NCBI GenBank assembly: GCA_963759115.1
Contig: CAVWXT010000017.1
Span: 1 to 17,874 of the forward strand
Direction of reading: 5' to 3'
Length of the DNA: 17,874 nucleotides
Source of the DNA: CAVWXT01 sp963759115
GTDB taxonomy: Bacteria; Planctomycetota; Planctomycetia; Pirellulales; Thermoguttaceae
In this document: positions 1 to 7,979 of the stretch, piece after piece
How the letters are laid out: each line of letters begins with the position of its first letter
How positions within the stretch are numbered: position 1 is the first letter of the stretch
The notes under the pieces: generated by a model
Told to the model about the DNA's origin: nothing
What the model saw: only the letters and a program-made list of their open reading frames with translations
Databases searched by the model: none
Program-made: the position numbers and the translations under genes

Positions 1-20
1 TGTACGAAGGGGGGAATAAT

Positions 21-89
21 ATGTTGATCGGGATTTCAGACGTCTACCACCTCGTGATCGAGCTTCCCGGCGCGACTGGCGAACGGTGA
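21..89 (+). CDS. possible 22-aa peptide or gene fragment
   Basis: An ATG at 21 follows a strong Shine-Dalgarno run (aaggggggaataat) and opens a 22-codon frame beginning MLIGISDVYHLVIELPGATG and closing with TGA at 87-89. Another frame directly downstream, about 75-170, reads LANGEELLRHLEEVVVLP, which looks like real coding sequence with amphipathic helix character. The peptide may therefore be the start of a longer protein whose frame is broken near 80, like most genes in this window. I recognise no family. The ribosome-binding site is the best evidence that something is translated here. Confidence 0.3.
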   Translation: MLIGISDVYHLVIELPGATGER

Positions 90-178
90 AGAACTTCTTC
101 GGCGACACCTTGAGGAAGTGGTGGTACTCCCACTATTGATGAATGCCGGAAGGGCCAAAAGAGAAGGACTTTTCAATC

Positions 179-892
179 ATGCCATCAGTAGACCAACTCG
201 TTCAGCGTCTGTCCGACGAGATTGCGGCGGCAATGGAGCGACTCCGCTCGCTCCGAACGGAAGCCACCCAGGATTCTTTCATGACCAGGAACAGCGATTC
301 AAGCAATTCGTTGCCCTGGCGGGTCGCATCCGCGCCATCCTCCAGCCGCGCATCGAGGCGCTCACGGAGGTGAACGTCTTCAAGGACGCCAAGAGAAGCT
401 TGGGCCTCGAACGACAAGGCCCGGAGGGGCGGGGACTTCACGAGGAAACGATCACCCTCTCCGTTCCCTATTCCGAGGAATGTCCGGCGAAGGTGGTCCT
501 CTCTTTTCGCGTGGGGCATGACGGCCCGATCGAAAACGCGATCATCAACTATGAATTGGAAATCCTTCCCATCTATATCGAGTTCGAGAGCCACGCTAAA
601 CTTCTTGTCCCGATCGACAATCCCAGCGACGAGGCGATCGCTGCATGGCTCGATGACAGGCTGGTGGAATTCACTCGAACCTACTTGGAGCTGTACTTCA
701 CGGACCAATACCAGAAGCAGAGCTTGGAGACGGACCCCGTGATGAACATCCGATTTCCGAGGGCGTTTGCTGCGGGAAGAGGGAATATCGCGGGCGAACC
801 TATCACTTCTACACGAAGGAGTCGTTGCAGGAGTTGAAAAGGCCCCGTCTGCGTATATCGAGACCGCCGAAGTGACCTTTGAAATGGAGTAG
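179..892 (+). CDS. conserved-looking hypothetical protein, about 235 aa, frame broken
   Basis: I do not recognise a family. The N-terminus MPSVDQLVQRLSDEIAAAME is helical, and its frame then breaks near 270-285. It continues as a soluble mixed alpha/beta protein with pieces such as ILQPRIEALTEVNVFKDAKR, ENAIINYELEILPIYIEFES and WLDDRLVEFTRTYLELYF. Two more breaks, near 780 and 835, are needed to read YHFYTKESLQEL and then APSAYIETAEVTFEME with a TAG at 890-892. The start at 179 is preceded by gagaagga; an in-frame ATG at 143 is possible. There is no signal peptide, membrane segment or obvious catalytic motif. The acidic, strand-rich middle and aromatic end suggest a compact cytoplasmic protein. 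It sits 5 bases before the lysine-rich gene, so the two may be co-transcribed. Confidence 0.6.
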
Positions 893-897
893 GACGA

Positions 898-1204
898 ATG
901 AGAACAAGCAAGAGAAAGCAGTTGGTGCACGCACAACGCAAGGCACTCGAGGAGAAGAGGTCAGCGGAAAGCAAGGCAAGAAAGGCAGAAGAGGAAGGAA
1001 AAAGGCAAGGCAGAGGACATTGCGAGGGCAATCCAGCGCAGTCCGGCAGGAAAGAAAGCCGCAGAGACCCTGAAAGCGAAGAGGGGGATCGCAAGGAAGA
1101 AAGAGCAAGCGAACTATCAGAAGACGCGAGCCAGGGCCTCAGCGAGAATGGGCGGAAGAAGAAAGCAGATCCAGGCAGAGCTGCACGAGAAGCTGGAGGT
1201 GTGA
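898..1204 (+). CDS. lysine/arginine-rich helical protein, about 101 aa, frame broken
   Basis: The start is ATG 898, MRTSKRKQLVHAQRKALEEK, followed by KRSAESKARKAEEEGK. The frame then breaks in the A-rich run near 995-1005. In the other frame the protein continues KAEDIARAIQRSPAGKKAAE, then LKAKRGIARKKEQANYQKTR and GRRKQIQAELHEKLEV, with TGA at 1202-1204. If the frame is not shifted, an open frame runs to 1287, but its composition deteriorates. The protein is very basic and predicted to be almost wholly helical, with coiled-coil-like KA/KR repeats. Such a protein could bind nucleic acid or be a structural adaptor, but I see no named domain. It follows the preceding unknown gene by 5 bases. Confidence 0.55.
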
Positions 1205-1276
1205 AGGCGATGCGTTTTCGCCAGAGGCTGGCCCATTTTGCCTGGGAACACACAGTCTCAAGGAGGGGTGTCTATC

Positions 1277-2013
1277 GTGAACAGTGAAGCTGTCGTTCAA
1301 CCGTGGTCGAATGGTTCAAAGCCCATTCGAGTTTTGATGGCCGATCCTGATGAGTCGCTTCAGCCGGTGTATCGAGAGCCTCTTTCACAGGAGGGCTTCG
1401 AAGTGATCGCGGCATTAAGCGGCTTAGAGTGCGTTGCTCGGCTGCGCGAGCGCGTACCGGACGTGCTCGTGCTCGAACCGCAGTTGCCGTGGGGCGGAGG
1501 CGACGGAGTTCTCGCGATGATGGGCGAGATTCCTGCAGCTTGCGATCGTTCCCGTGATGGTCCTTACCTCGTGCCGCGATCCTCATGTCTTGGAAGGCGT
1601 GTCGCGCTTTCCGATCAGCGACTACCAGGTCAAACCGCTGACGCCCGATCGATTGGCGGGGAGGCTCCGCAGCTTACTCAATCATCCCAGACTGCATTTC
1701 ACTATGGCTGAACAAAACGGCCGCCTGGAATGTTCGATCGCCCGGCGAACCGGCGGCCGGGTTTACGACCTGCGCGTCGAGACCGTCGACGGGCGAGTCA
1801 TTGTGCATGGCCGCTCCGACTCGCACCACGTCAAGCAACTGGCGCTGGCCGCCGTGCTGGAGGCGTTTGAAGCCTCGGAATCCCAGTCCGAAAGGGTCGA
1901 GTTGGACATTGAAGTTGCGCCGATTGATGGATGGCAGGCCCGGCGATGTGCCTTATCTGAAACAAGGAATGGGAACTACTCGGATCAAGTTCGATCTCAC
2001 AAAGGAGAACTAG
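1277..2013 (+). CDS. pseudo-receiver fused to a BON-like domain, frame broken
   Basis: The chosen GTG at 1277 lies ten bases after aggagg (1261-1266). Residues about 16-135 have a CheY-like receiver layout. The acidic loop is MADPDES, the beta-3 strand and following loop read VLVLEPQLPWGGGDG, and the conserved Lys is in YQVKPLTPDRL. The position that is Asp in active receivers is Glu67, so ordinary phosphorylation is unlikely. The frame breaks near 1540, then reads VMVLTSCRDPHVLEGVSRFP. Residues about 142-220 (RTGGRVYDLRVETVDGRVIV, then HHVKQLALAAVLEAFE) match the BON-like domain common in planctomycetes, where it stands alone. A second break near 1930 restores the end GTTRIKFDLTKEN with TAG at 2011-2013, one base before the next start. 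No DNA-binding output domain is visible. The fusion reading depends on repair of the break at 1540, but no ribosome-binding site precedes the internal ATG at 1704. Confidence 0.7.
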
Positions 2014-2014
2014 T

Positions 2015-3556
2015 ATGAACGTACGTCATGTCTGCAAATGGTGCGTGGTCAGCGCACTGGTGGCCCTGGGTTCGAGCTTTGGCTTGAACAAGGCCCTATC
2101 CGCACAGCCGGGCCCGGCGGATGCCGAGCAAGGGGTGCAAGTGCTCACGCGCGGGCCGGTACACGAGGCCTTCGCGGAAACAGTGACTTATCGATCCCGA
2201 GCCGGGCATCGTGGTGCCGAAAGCGCCGCCGGCTGCCATCGAGGAAGTGCCGCCTGAACAGCGACCGGAGGGGGCCAACGTCGCGTGGATTCCCGGCTAC
2301 TGGGGCTGGGACGACGAGCGGAACGATTTCCTTTGGGTCAGCGGCATCTGGCGCGCCCTGCCGCCTGGCCGCCAATGGGTGCCCGGTTATTGGGGCAAGT
2401 CCGGGCAAGGCTTTCAATGGACTTCCGGGTACTGGGCCGATGCCAAGGTGAGCGAGGTGGAATACTTGCCCGAGCCGCCTGCGACCGTCGAAGTCGGTCC
2501 CAACATTGCCGCGCCTTCGGCCGGACGACACTTGGCTGCCCGGCTGTTGGGTCTGGCAGCAGGGCCGCTATGCCTGGCGGCCCGGTTTCTGGGCGACCGT
2601 GCAGCCGGATTGGGTTTGGGTTCCCGCCCATTACGTCTGGGCCCCGCGCGGCTACGTCTTCGTCGACGGCTACTGGGATTACTCCATCGGCCGTCGCGGC
2701 GTGCTGTTTGCGCCGGTGTATTTCAATGCGGGCGTGTATGGGCGGCGGGGTTTCTCCTATTCGCCTGCGACGGTGATCGACCTGGGCGTGTTCGCCAACC
2801 ATCTCTTCTTGCGGCCGCAATACCAACACTACTACTTCGGCGACTACTACGCCGCCAACTACCAAGCCGCGGGGTTCTACCCGTCGTATTCGTACAACTC
2901 CGGCCGTTTCGGCTACGATCCGATTTACGCTCACGAGCGCTGGCAGCATCGGCAGGACAGTGGGTGGGAGCACCGCGTCGCAGGCGGACTTCCAGAACCG
3001 CCGCGATCACGAGGATGCTCCGACCGCCGCGCACGTGGGCGGCCCAGAGAGCACTGCGGCACGCAGTGAGGCTACGTCAAGAGCAGGACGTCCGTGGTCG
3101 CCGCGCCGCTTGACCAACTGACGAAGAGCAAAGACAGTCCGCTGCGATTCCAGCCGGTGGACCAGGCAGAGCGACAGAAGCTTAGCTCAGCATGCGGCAA
3201 GAGGTCCAGAGATTCCGCGAAGAGCGGCAAAAGCTGGAAACCAAAGCGGCGGGTGCTCCAGCCGAAACGCGCTACCAAGGAATTCGTGCCGGCCAGAGTG
3301 AAACTTCCCGGGTCTCCGATTGTGGCGAAGCCAGTCGCTGAGCTCGGTAAGGACCACGCTCCGCCGAAGATGTACGAGGCTCCGAAGCCGGATCCCAAGG
3401 TCGAGCCCAAGCCGAGAGCGAATCGCTCGGTGACGCAGCCGCAGCAACATCAGGCCACCCCGCAGCCACGGGGCAACGGATCCGGCTGGTCCGCCAGCGG
3501 CGGGACCGAAGCAGGAAAAACACCAGGAAAAAGACAAGGGCAGAGACAAGAACTGA
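2015..3556 (+). CDS. exported WxxGxW-repeat protein, about 510 aa, several frame breaks
   Basis: ATG 2015 follows aaaggagaact and begins a signal peptide (MNVRHVCKWCVVSALVALGS, cleavage probably after ALSA). The mature part carries at least seven tryptophan-rich repeats of the WxxGxW (YXWXPGXW) type: WIPGYWGW, WVSGIW, WVPGYW, WTSGYW, WLPGCWVW, WRPGFW and a degenerate WVPAHYVWAP with GYVFVDGYWDY. A Tyr/Phe-rich stretch follows (QYQHYYFGDYYAANYQAAGF), then a charged Pro/Lys-rich tail (EVQRFREERQKLE, APKPDPKVEPKPRANRS, QEKHQEKDKGRDKN) ending TGA 3554-3556. Frame breaks are needed near 2190, 2515, 2985, 3070, 3190, 3290 and 3480. The family is usually exported to the periplasm or cell surface; no enzymatic role is known to me. 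The close spacing to the receiver gene suggests co-expression. Confidence 0.75.
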
Positions 3557-3593
3557 GCGCCATTAGACATGTACTGGTGAAAGGAGAACTAAA

Positions 3594-3761
3594 ATGATTT
3601 CCATTTCCACAATTCTGATCGTGATTCTGATTCTGATGCTTCTGGGTGCGTTGCCCACCTGGCCTCACAGCAGAAGCTGGGGTTACGGCCCGAGCGGCGG
3701 GCTTGGATTGGTTGTACTAATCCTGTTCATCCTGTGGCTCATGGGACGCCTCCCTTTCTGA
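3594..3761 (+). CDS. DUF3309 small membrane protein
   Basis: This is a 55-residue protein beginning MISISTILIVILILMLLGAL, then PTWPHSRSWGYGPSGGLGLV and a second hydrophobic helix ending LMGRLPF. The pattern hydrophobic helix - LPTWP - WGYGPSGGLG - hydrophobic helix is the hallmark of DUF3309, and the length is normal for that family. The start is fixed by gaaaggagaactaaa just upstream, almost the same initiation region as the WxxGxW gene. It is a double-pass inner-membrane peptide of unknown function. The gene is intact and lies between the WxxGxW gene and the receiver-phosphatase gene on the same strand. Confidence 0.9.
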   Translation: MISISTILIVILILMLLGALPTWPHSRSWGYGPSGGLGLVVLILFILWLMGRLPF

Positions 3762-3782
3762 TCGCAAGTGCCGAGAAAGTGG

Positions 3783-5117
3783 ATGAAAACAAACGGTAAG
3801 GCCAAAGAGATCGGCGAGACGCCGGCAAGTCAATCCTCTGTTCTCGTCGTCGATGACAACGAGATGAATCGCGATATGCTCTCGCGGCGCCTGCAGCGCA
3901 AGGGCTACGAAGTCGCCGTCGCCCACGACGGCGATCTCGCGCTGGAATTGATCCGGGACCATCGGTTCGACCTGGTCCTCCTGGACGTCACGATGCCGGG
4001 GGTGAACGGCCTGGAGGTCCTGAGGATTCTCCGGGAGGCCCACACCGCAACCGACCTGCCGATCATCATGGCCACGGCCCACAGGGAGAGTGAAGACATT
4101 GTGAAGGCCCTGGCGCTGGGGGCCAACGACTACGTGACCAAGCCGCTGGACTTCCCCGTGGTCCTGGCCCGAGTCCAGACGCACTTGGCGCTGAAGCGGG
4201 CGGCCGAGCAGGTCAGGCAATTGGAGCGGACCTTGGTCGAGCGGAACCGAGAATTGGAAGCAGACCAACGCGCGACTGGAGAAGGTCAACGGCCGGATGT
4301 CACGCGACCTGAAGGCGGCGGCCAAGATTCAGGAGACCTTCCTGCCCCGCGAGGCACCCCGCGTTCCGGGCCTGGCCTTCGCTTGGATCTACCGGCCCTG
4401 CGACGAACTGGGCGGCGACGGGCTGAACATCGTGCCGCTCGGCGGAGGGCGGATCGGGCTCTACATCCTGGACGTCAGCGGCCACGGCGTCGCGTCGGCC
4501 CTGCTGTCGGTGACGCTGAGCCGTCGTCCTGTCACGCCCCGCCGGAGCCGTCCTCGATCCTGGTCCGGGATGGCAACGTCCCGGATCGGCCAGAAATCAC
4601 ACCGCCCGCTGAGGTCGCCGACCACCTGAACCGGCTCTTCCCCTTCGACCCGGCGACCGGGCAGTTCACCACGATGATCTACGGGATCCTGGACGCCGTG
4701 ACCGGGGAGTTCCGCTACGTTTCCGCCGGACACCCCGGCCCGGTGCATCTCCCCGCCGGCACGGGGCCGGTGATGCTCGAAAGCGACGGGTCCCCAATCG
4801 GCTTGGCGAAGGACGCCTACGAGGAGCGATCCGTCCGCCTGGCGGCAGGGGACCGGCTATACCTCTACTCGGACGGCGTCCCTGAGGCGATGGATCCCGT
4901 CGGCGAGCAGTTCGGCTATGCCCGACTCCTACAGGCGATCGGCCGGGGCGGGTCCGAGCCACTACAGGAGAACGTCGCGGCCCTGCTGGGGGAAATCGAG
5001 CGGTGGCGCGGCGCCGCGAGTGCCCAAGACGACATCGCCATCCTGGCGGTCGAGGTCTCGGCCGTAGCGGGCCGGGGCGAGCCCGGCGGCGGGAACCAAA
5101 CAGGAGGATCCCTCTGA
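3783..5117 (+). CDS. response regulator with PP2C-type (RsbU/SpoIIE) phosphatase output, frame broken
   Basis: The protein has an N-terminal CheY-like receiver, residues about 20-140 (VLVVDDNEMNRDML; phospho-acceptor Asp68 in LVLLDVTMPGVNG; Lys in NDYVTKPLD). A coiled linker follows (EQVRQLERTLVERNRELE), then a PPM/PP2C serine-threonine phosphatase domain. Its motifs are KAAAKIQETFLPREAP, the metal-binding DELGGDG, YILDVSGHGVASALLS, AGHPGPVHL, YSDGVPEAMD and QDDIAILAVEV. All metal-binding Asp/Gly motifs are present. Frame breaks occur near 4255 (linker) and 4525 (after LLSVTLSR). ATG 3783 is chosen because of the weak gagaaag upstream; GTG 3768 is possible. In this family phosphorylation of the receiver normally controls dephosphorylation of an anti-sigma antagonist, but no STAS or anti-sigma gene is seen nearby. 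The TGA at 5115-5117 overlaps the kinase start. Confidence 0.88.
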   Translation: MKTNGKAKEIGETPASQSSVLVVDDNEMNRDMLSRRLQRKGYEVAVAHDGDLALELIRDHRFDLVLLDVTMPGVNGLEVLRILREAHTATDLPIIMATAHRESEDIVKALALGANDYVTKPLDFPVVLARVQTHLALKRAAEQVRQLERTLVERNRELEADQRATGEGQRPDVTRPEGGGQDSGDLPAPRGTPRSGPGLRLDLPALRRTGRRRAEHRAARRRADRALHPGRQRPRRRVGPAVGDAEPSSCHAPPEPSSILVRDGNVPDRPEITPPAEVADHLNRLFPFDPATGQFTTMIYGILDAVTGEFRYVSAGHPGPVHLPAGTGPVMLESDGSPIGLAKDAYEERSVRLAAGDRLYLYSDGVPEAMDPVGEQFGYARLLQAIGRGGSEPLQENVAALLGEIERWRGAASAQDDIAILAVEVSAVAGRGEPGGGNQTGGSL

Positions 5118-5119
5118 TG
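5102..5119 (+). promoter_or_regulatory. Shine-Dalgarno and TGATG stop-start coupling for the kinase
   Basis: The sequence aggagg at 5102-5107 lies inside the end of the phosphatase gene. It is followed nine bases later by TGATG, in which the phosphatase stop (5115-5117) and the kinase ATG (5117-5119) share one base. This fixes the kinase start and implies translational coupling, hence roughly matched amounts of the two proteins. Confidence 0.8.
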
Positions 5120-7495
5120 ATACGAGAACCATTGGTTGAGGAGATTGAGGATATTCAGGACTACGCCCAGAACATCGTCGACACGGTGCGCGAGCCGCTG
5201 TTGATCCTCGACACCACCTTGCGCGTCCGGTCCGCCAACCGCGCCTTCTATCAAACCTTTCACGTCTCTCCCGAAGAGACCGAGAACCGCCTGATTTACG
5301 AGTTGGGCAACGGCCAGTGGGACATCCCCGACTTGCGGACACTGCTGGAAGATATTGTCCCCAAGAGCTCCGTCTTCAACGACTTTGAGCTCGAACACAC
5401 CTTCCCGGTCATTGGGCGCAGGGTGATGCTGCTCAATGCCCGCAAGCTTCAGGCGGGCCACCACGGGGAACTGCTGGTTCTGGCGATGGAAGACGTCACG
5501 GAGCGGCGGCGCTCCGAGGCGGATTTGAAGGCTATCGAAACCTACGCCCAGAACATCGTCGACACGGTGCGCGAGCCGCTGTTGATCCTCGACACCACCT
5601 TGCGCGTCCGGTCCGCCAACCGCGCCTTCTATCAAACCTTTCACGTCTCTTCCGAAGAGACCGAGAACCGCCTGATTTACGAGTTGGGCAACGGCCAGTG
5701 GGACATCCCCGACTTGCGAACACTGCTGGAAGATGTTGTCCCCAAGAGCTCCGTCTTCAACGACTTTGAGCTCGAGCACACCTTCCCGGTCATTGGGCGC
5801 CGGGTGATGCTGCTCAATGCCCGCAAGCTTCAGGCGGGCCACCACGGGGAACTGCTGGTTCTGGCGATGGAAGACGTCACGGAGCGGCGGCGCTCCGAGG
5901 AAGAGGTGGCAAAGGCCAAGAAAGCCGCCGAAACCGCCAACAAGACCAAGAGCCTGTTTCTGGCCAATATGAGCCACGAGCTGCGTACGCCGCTCAACGC
6001 CATCCTGGGCTACTCCGAGATGCTGCACGAGGAAGCCGTTGACAAGCATCTGGATGAGTTCAGCGGCGACCTCGAAAAAATCAACGCCGCCGGCAAGCAT
6101 CTGCTGGCGCTCATCAACGACATCCTCGATTTGTCCAAGATCGAAGCCGGCAAGATGGAGCTGTTTTTGGAAGACTTCGACGTGGCGAAGATGATTGACG
6201 AGGTCGCTTCCACCATCAGGCCGCTGGTCGAAAAAAACGCCAACACGCTGCACATCGGATGCGCGCCGGATTTGGGCGTGATGCACGCCGACCTGACCAA
6301 GGTGCGCCAGGCTCTGTTCAATCTCCTGTCCAACGCCGCCAAGTTCACCCACGAAGGCCTCGTCACGCTGGACGCCAGCCGCCAGCGCATGGATGGCAGC
6401 GAGTGGATCGTGTTTCGCATGTCGGACACCGGCATCGGCATGAGCCCCGAACAAATCCTGAAGCTCTTTCAGGACTTCACCCAGGCCGATGCCTCGACCA
6501 CGCGCAAGTTCGGCGGCACCGGCCTGGGGCTGGCCCTCACGCGCCGCTTCTGTCAGATGATGGGTGGCGACGTGACCGTGCACAGCGTGCCGGGCGAGGG
6601 CAGCGTCTTCACCATCACGCTGCCCGCCGTCGTCGACGAAGTGAAGTCCGAAGCCCCCGCTGAGGCCGAAAGCGGTCCTCCGGAAAGCGTGGCCGCCAAA
6701 AGCTGCGTGCTGGTCATCGACGACGACCCGAGGCAGCGCGACCTGATGCAACGCTTCCTGAGCAAGGAGGGCTTTTGCGTCCGCGCCGCCGCAGGTGGCG
6801 AGGAAGGGCTGCGGCTGGCGCGACAATTGCAGCCGGCGGCCATCACGCTGGACGTGATGATGCCCGACATGGACGGCTGGAGCGTGCTCTCGGCGCTGAA
6901 GGCCGACGCCGAACTGTGCGACATCCCGGTCATCATGCTGACGATGGTGGACGACCGCAAGCGGGGCTTCACGCTGGGCGCCTCCGATTACGCCACCAAG
7001 CCGGTGGACCGCCAGCGCCTGTCGAAGATCCTCAAGAAATACGCCTGCCCGAACCCGCCGTGCCCCGTCCTCCTCGTCGAGGGCGATCCCGCGACCCGCG
7101 AGGTGACGCGCGCGATTCTGGAAAAGGAAGGCTGGAGAGTCCGTGAGGCCGAGAACGGACGCGCCGCGCTCGAGTGCATGGAGCGGGATCGCCCCAGCCT
7201 GATCTTGATGGACCTGATAGTGCCCGAAATGGATGGCTTCGAGTTCGCCGCCCAGGTGCGCAAGCACGATGAGTGGCGATCGATTCCCATCGTGGTTTTG
7301 ACGGCCCATGACCTCAGCAGCGAGGAGCGGCTGCGGCTCAATGGCTTTGTCGAGAAGATTCTCCCGAAGGAAGAAGGCGACTCGCGCGAGGTGCTGCTGC
7401 ATCAGGTGCGCGACCTGCTGGCCGACTGCACCGCGCCGCGCCAGGCGCCAATAACTGAGCCGAAAGGAGGAGAAAAGCGCGAGGCGTCCGGCTGA
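5117..7495 (+). CDS. hybrid sensor histidine kinase, PAS-PAS-HisKA-HATPase-REC-REC
   Basis: This intact 792-residue protein has no membrane segment, so it senses in the cytoplasm. Two almost identical PAS domains lie at residues about 15-134 and 142-261 (each with EPLLILDTTLRVRSANRAFY and ending MEDVTERRRSE), of the type found in CheB/CheR-PAS fusions. A short coiled coil leads to the HisKA box FLANMSHELRTPLNAILGYS (His287). The ATPase domain shows FNLLSNAAKFT, DTGIGM, FQDFTQAD and GTGLGLAL. Receiver 1 starts at about 530 (VLVIDDDPRQRD; Asp579 in ITLDVMMPDMDG; Lys in YATKPVD). Receiver 2 starts at about 650 (VLLVEGDPATRE; Asp699 in LILMDLIVPEMDG). Receiver 2 has EGD instead of the usual acidic pair and ends VEKILPKEE. 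Phosphate probably moves from His287 to one of the receivers and then to partner proteins. The separate receivers encoded on either side are likely partners. Confidence 0.95.
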   Translation: MIREPLVEEIEDIQDYAQNIVDTVREPLLILDTTLRVRSANRAFYQTFHVSPEETENRLIYELGNGQWDIPDLRTLLEDIVPKSSVFNDFELEHTFPVIGRRVMLLNARKLQAGHHGELLVLAMEDVTERRRSEADLKAIETYAQNIVDTVREPLLILDTTLRVRSANRAFYQTFHVSSEETENRLIYELGNGQWDIPDLRTLLEDVVPKSSVFNDFELEHTFPVIGRRVMLLNARKLQAGHHGELLVLAMEDVTERRRSEEEVAKAKKAAETANKTKSLFLANMSHELRTPLNAILGYSEMLHEEAVDKHLDEFSGDLEKINAAGKHLLALINDILDLSKIEAGKMELFLEDFDVAKMIDEVASTIRPLVEKNANTLHIGCAPDLGVMHADLTKVRQALFNLLSNAAKFTHEGLVTLDASRQRMDGSEWIVFRMSDTGIGMSPEQILKLFQDFTQADASTTRKFGGTGLGLALTRRFCQMMGGDVTVHSVPGEGSVFTITLPAVVDEVKSEAPAEAESGPPESVAAKSCVLVIDDDPRQRDLMQRFLSKEGFCVRAAAGGEEGLRLARQLQPAAITLDVMMPDMDGWSVLSALKADAELCDIPVIMLTMVDDRKRGFTLGASDYATKPVDRQRLSKILKKYACPNPPCPVLLVEGDPATREVTRAILEKEGWRVREAENGRAALECMERDRPSLILMDLIVPEMDGFEFAAQVRKHDEWRSIPIVVLTAHDLSSEERLRLNGFVEKILPKEEGDSREVLLHQVRDLLADCTAPRQAPITEPKGGEKREASG
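5161..5519 (+). repeat. PAS-encoding direct repeat, copy 1
   Basis: This is the first of two 359-base direct copies inside the kinase gene, each coding for one PAS domain. The second copy starts 381 bases (127 codons) later. By eye I count five differences between the copies, which is 98.6 % identity, and only two change an amino acid (Pro to Ser, Ile to Val). The 22 bases between the copies encode ADLKAIE and are not repeated. Confidence 0.92.
5542..5900 (+). repeat. PAS-encoding direct repeat, copy 2
   Basis: This is the second copy of the in-frame PAS duplication. It matches 5161-5519 base for base except at five positions: tctccc/tcttcc, gcggac/gcgaac, gatatt/gatgtt, gaacac/gagcac and gcgcagg/gcgccgg. 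It runs directly into the coiled linker before the histidine box. Such high identity, including silent sites, indicates a recent duplication or ongoing gene conversion. Confidence 0.92.
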
Positions 7496-7508
7496 ACGCT
7501 CCGGCGTC

Positions 7509-7979
7509 ATGTCGAATGCTTTTCACAACGCCATGCCCAAGATTCTCCTGGTCGAAGACAACGAGATGAACCGCGACATGCTCTCGCGCCGGCTGGAGCG
7601 CAAAGGCTACCAAATCGTGCTGGCGGTGGACGGCCAAAGCGGCGTGGAGCTGGCCCAGGCGGAAGCGCCCGATTTGATCTTGATGGACATGAGCCTGCCC
7701 GTGTTGGACGGCTGGGAGGCGTCGCGGAAGCTCAAGGCGGACCCGCGGACGCGCCGCGTGCCGATCATCGCCCTGACGGCGCACGTGATGGCCGGGGACC
7801 GCGAACGGGCGATCGAGGCCGGCTGCGATGATTATGACACCAAGCCGATCGAGCTTCCCCGCCTGTTGGGGAAGATCGAGGCGTTACTCCCGCCCAAGGC
7901 CGTGCCGTGGCCGCCGGGGGCGGCGACGCCTCCCCTCGGCGGGACCGAAACAGGACCAACCCAAGGAGAATCGCAATGA
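7509..7979 (+). CDS. single-domain response regulator with Pro/Gly-rich tail
   Basis: This is a 156-residue CheY/DivK-like protein. The receiver spans residues about 10-130: ILLVEDNEMNRDMLSRRLER, phospho-acceptor Asp60 in LILMDMSLPVLDGWEA, Thr/Ala switch in IIALTAHVM and Lys in DDYDTKPIEL. A low-complexity tail follows (PPGAATPPLGGTETGPTQG). It has no output domain, so it probably works as a phosphate shuttle or by protein-protein contact. It begins 13 bases after the kinase stop. ATG 7509 is taken, although the internal ATG 7533 just before PKILLVED is equally possible since neither has a clear ribosome-binding site. Its first helix (VEDNEMNRDMLSRRL) is nearly the same as in the receiver-phosphatase, pointing to a duplicated or co-evolving pair of targets. 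Confidence 0.93.
   Translation: MSNAFHNAMPKILLVEDNEMNRDMLSRRLERKGYQIVLAVDGQSGVELAQAEAPDLILMDMSLPVLDGWEASRKLKADPRTRRVPIIALTAHVMAGDRERAIEAGCDDYDTKPIELPRLLGKIEALLPPKAVPWPPGAATPPLGGTETGPTQGESQ

Noticed and set aside
202..936. 244-codon open frame on the minus strand
   Set aside because: It lies opposite the unknown gene at 179-892, is Ser/Arg-rich and has no ribosome-binding site or recognisable motif.
5161..5900. Mobile element or CRISPR-like origin of the long direct repeats
   Set aside because: The copies are in frame, encode a PAS domain and have no terminal inverted repeats, transposase or spacer pattern.
4916..7510. 864-codon open frame on the minus strand
   Set aside because: It is antisense to the kinase gene, repeats the PAS duplication, is His/Gln/Val-rich and shows no protein family signature; it is a shadow of high-G+C coding sequence.
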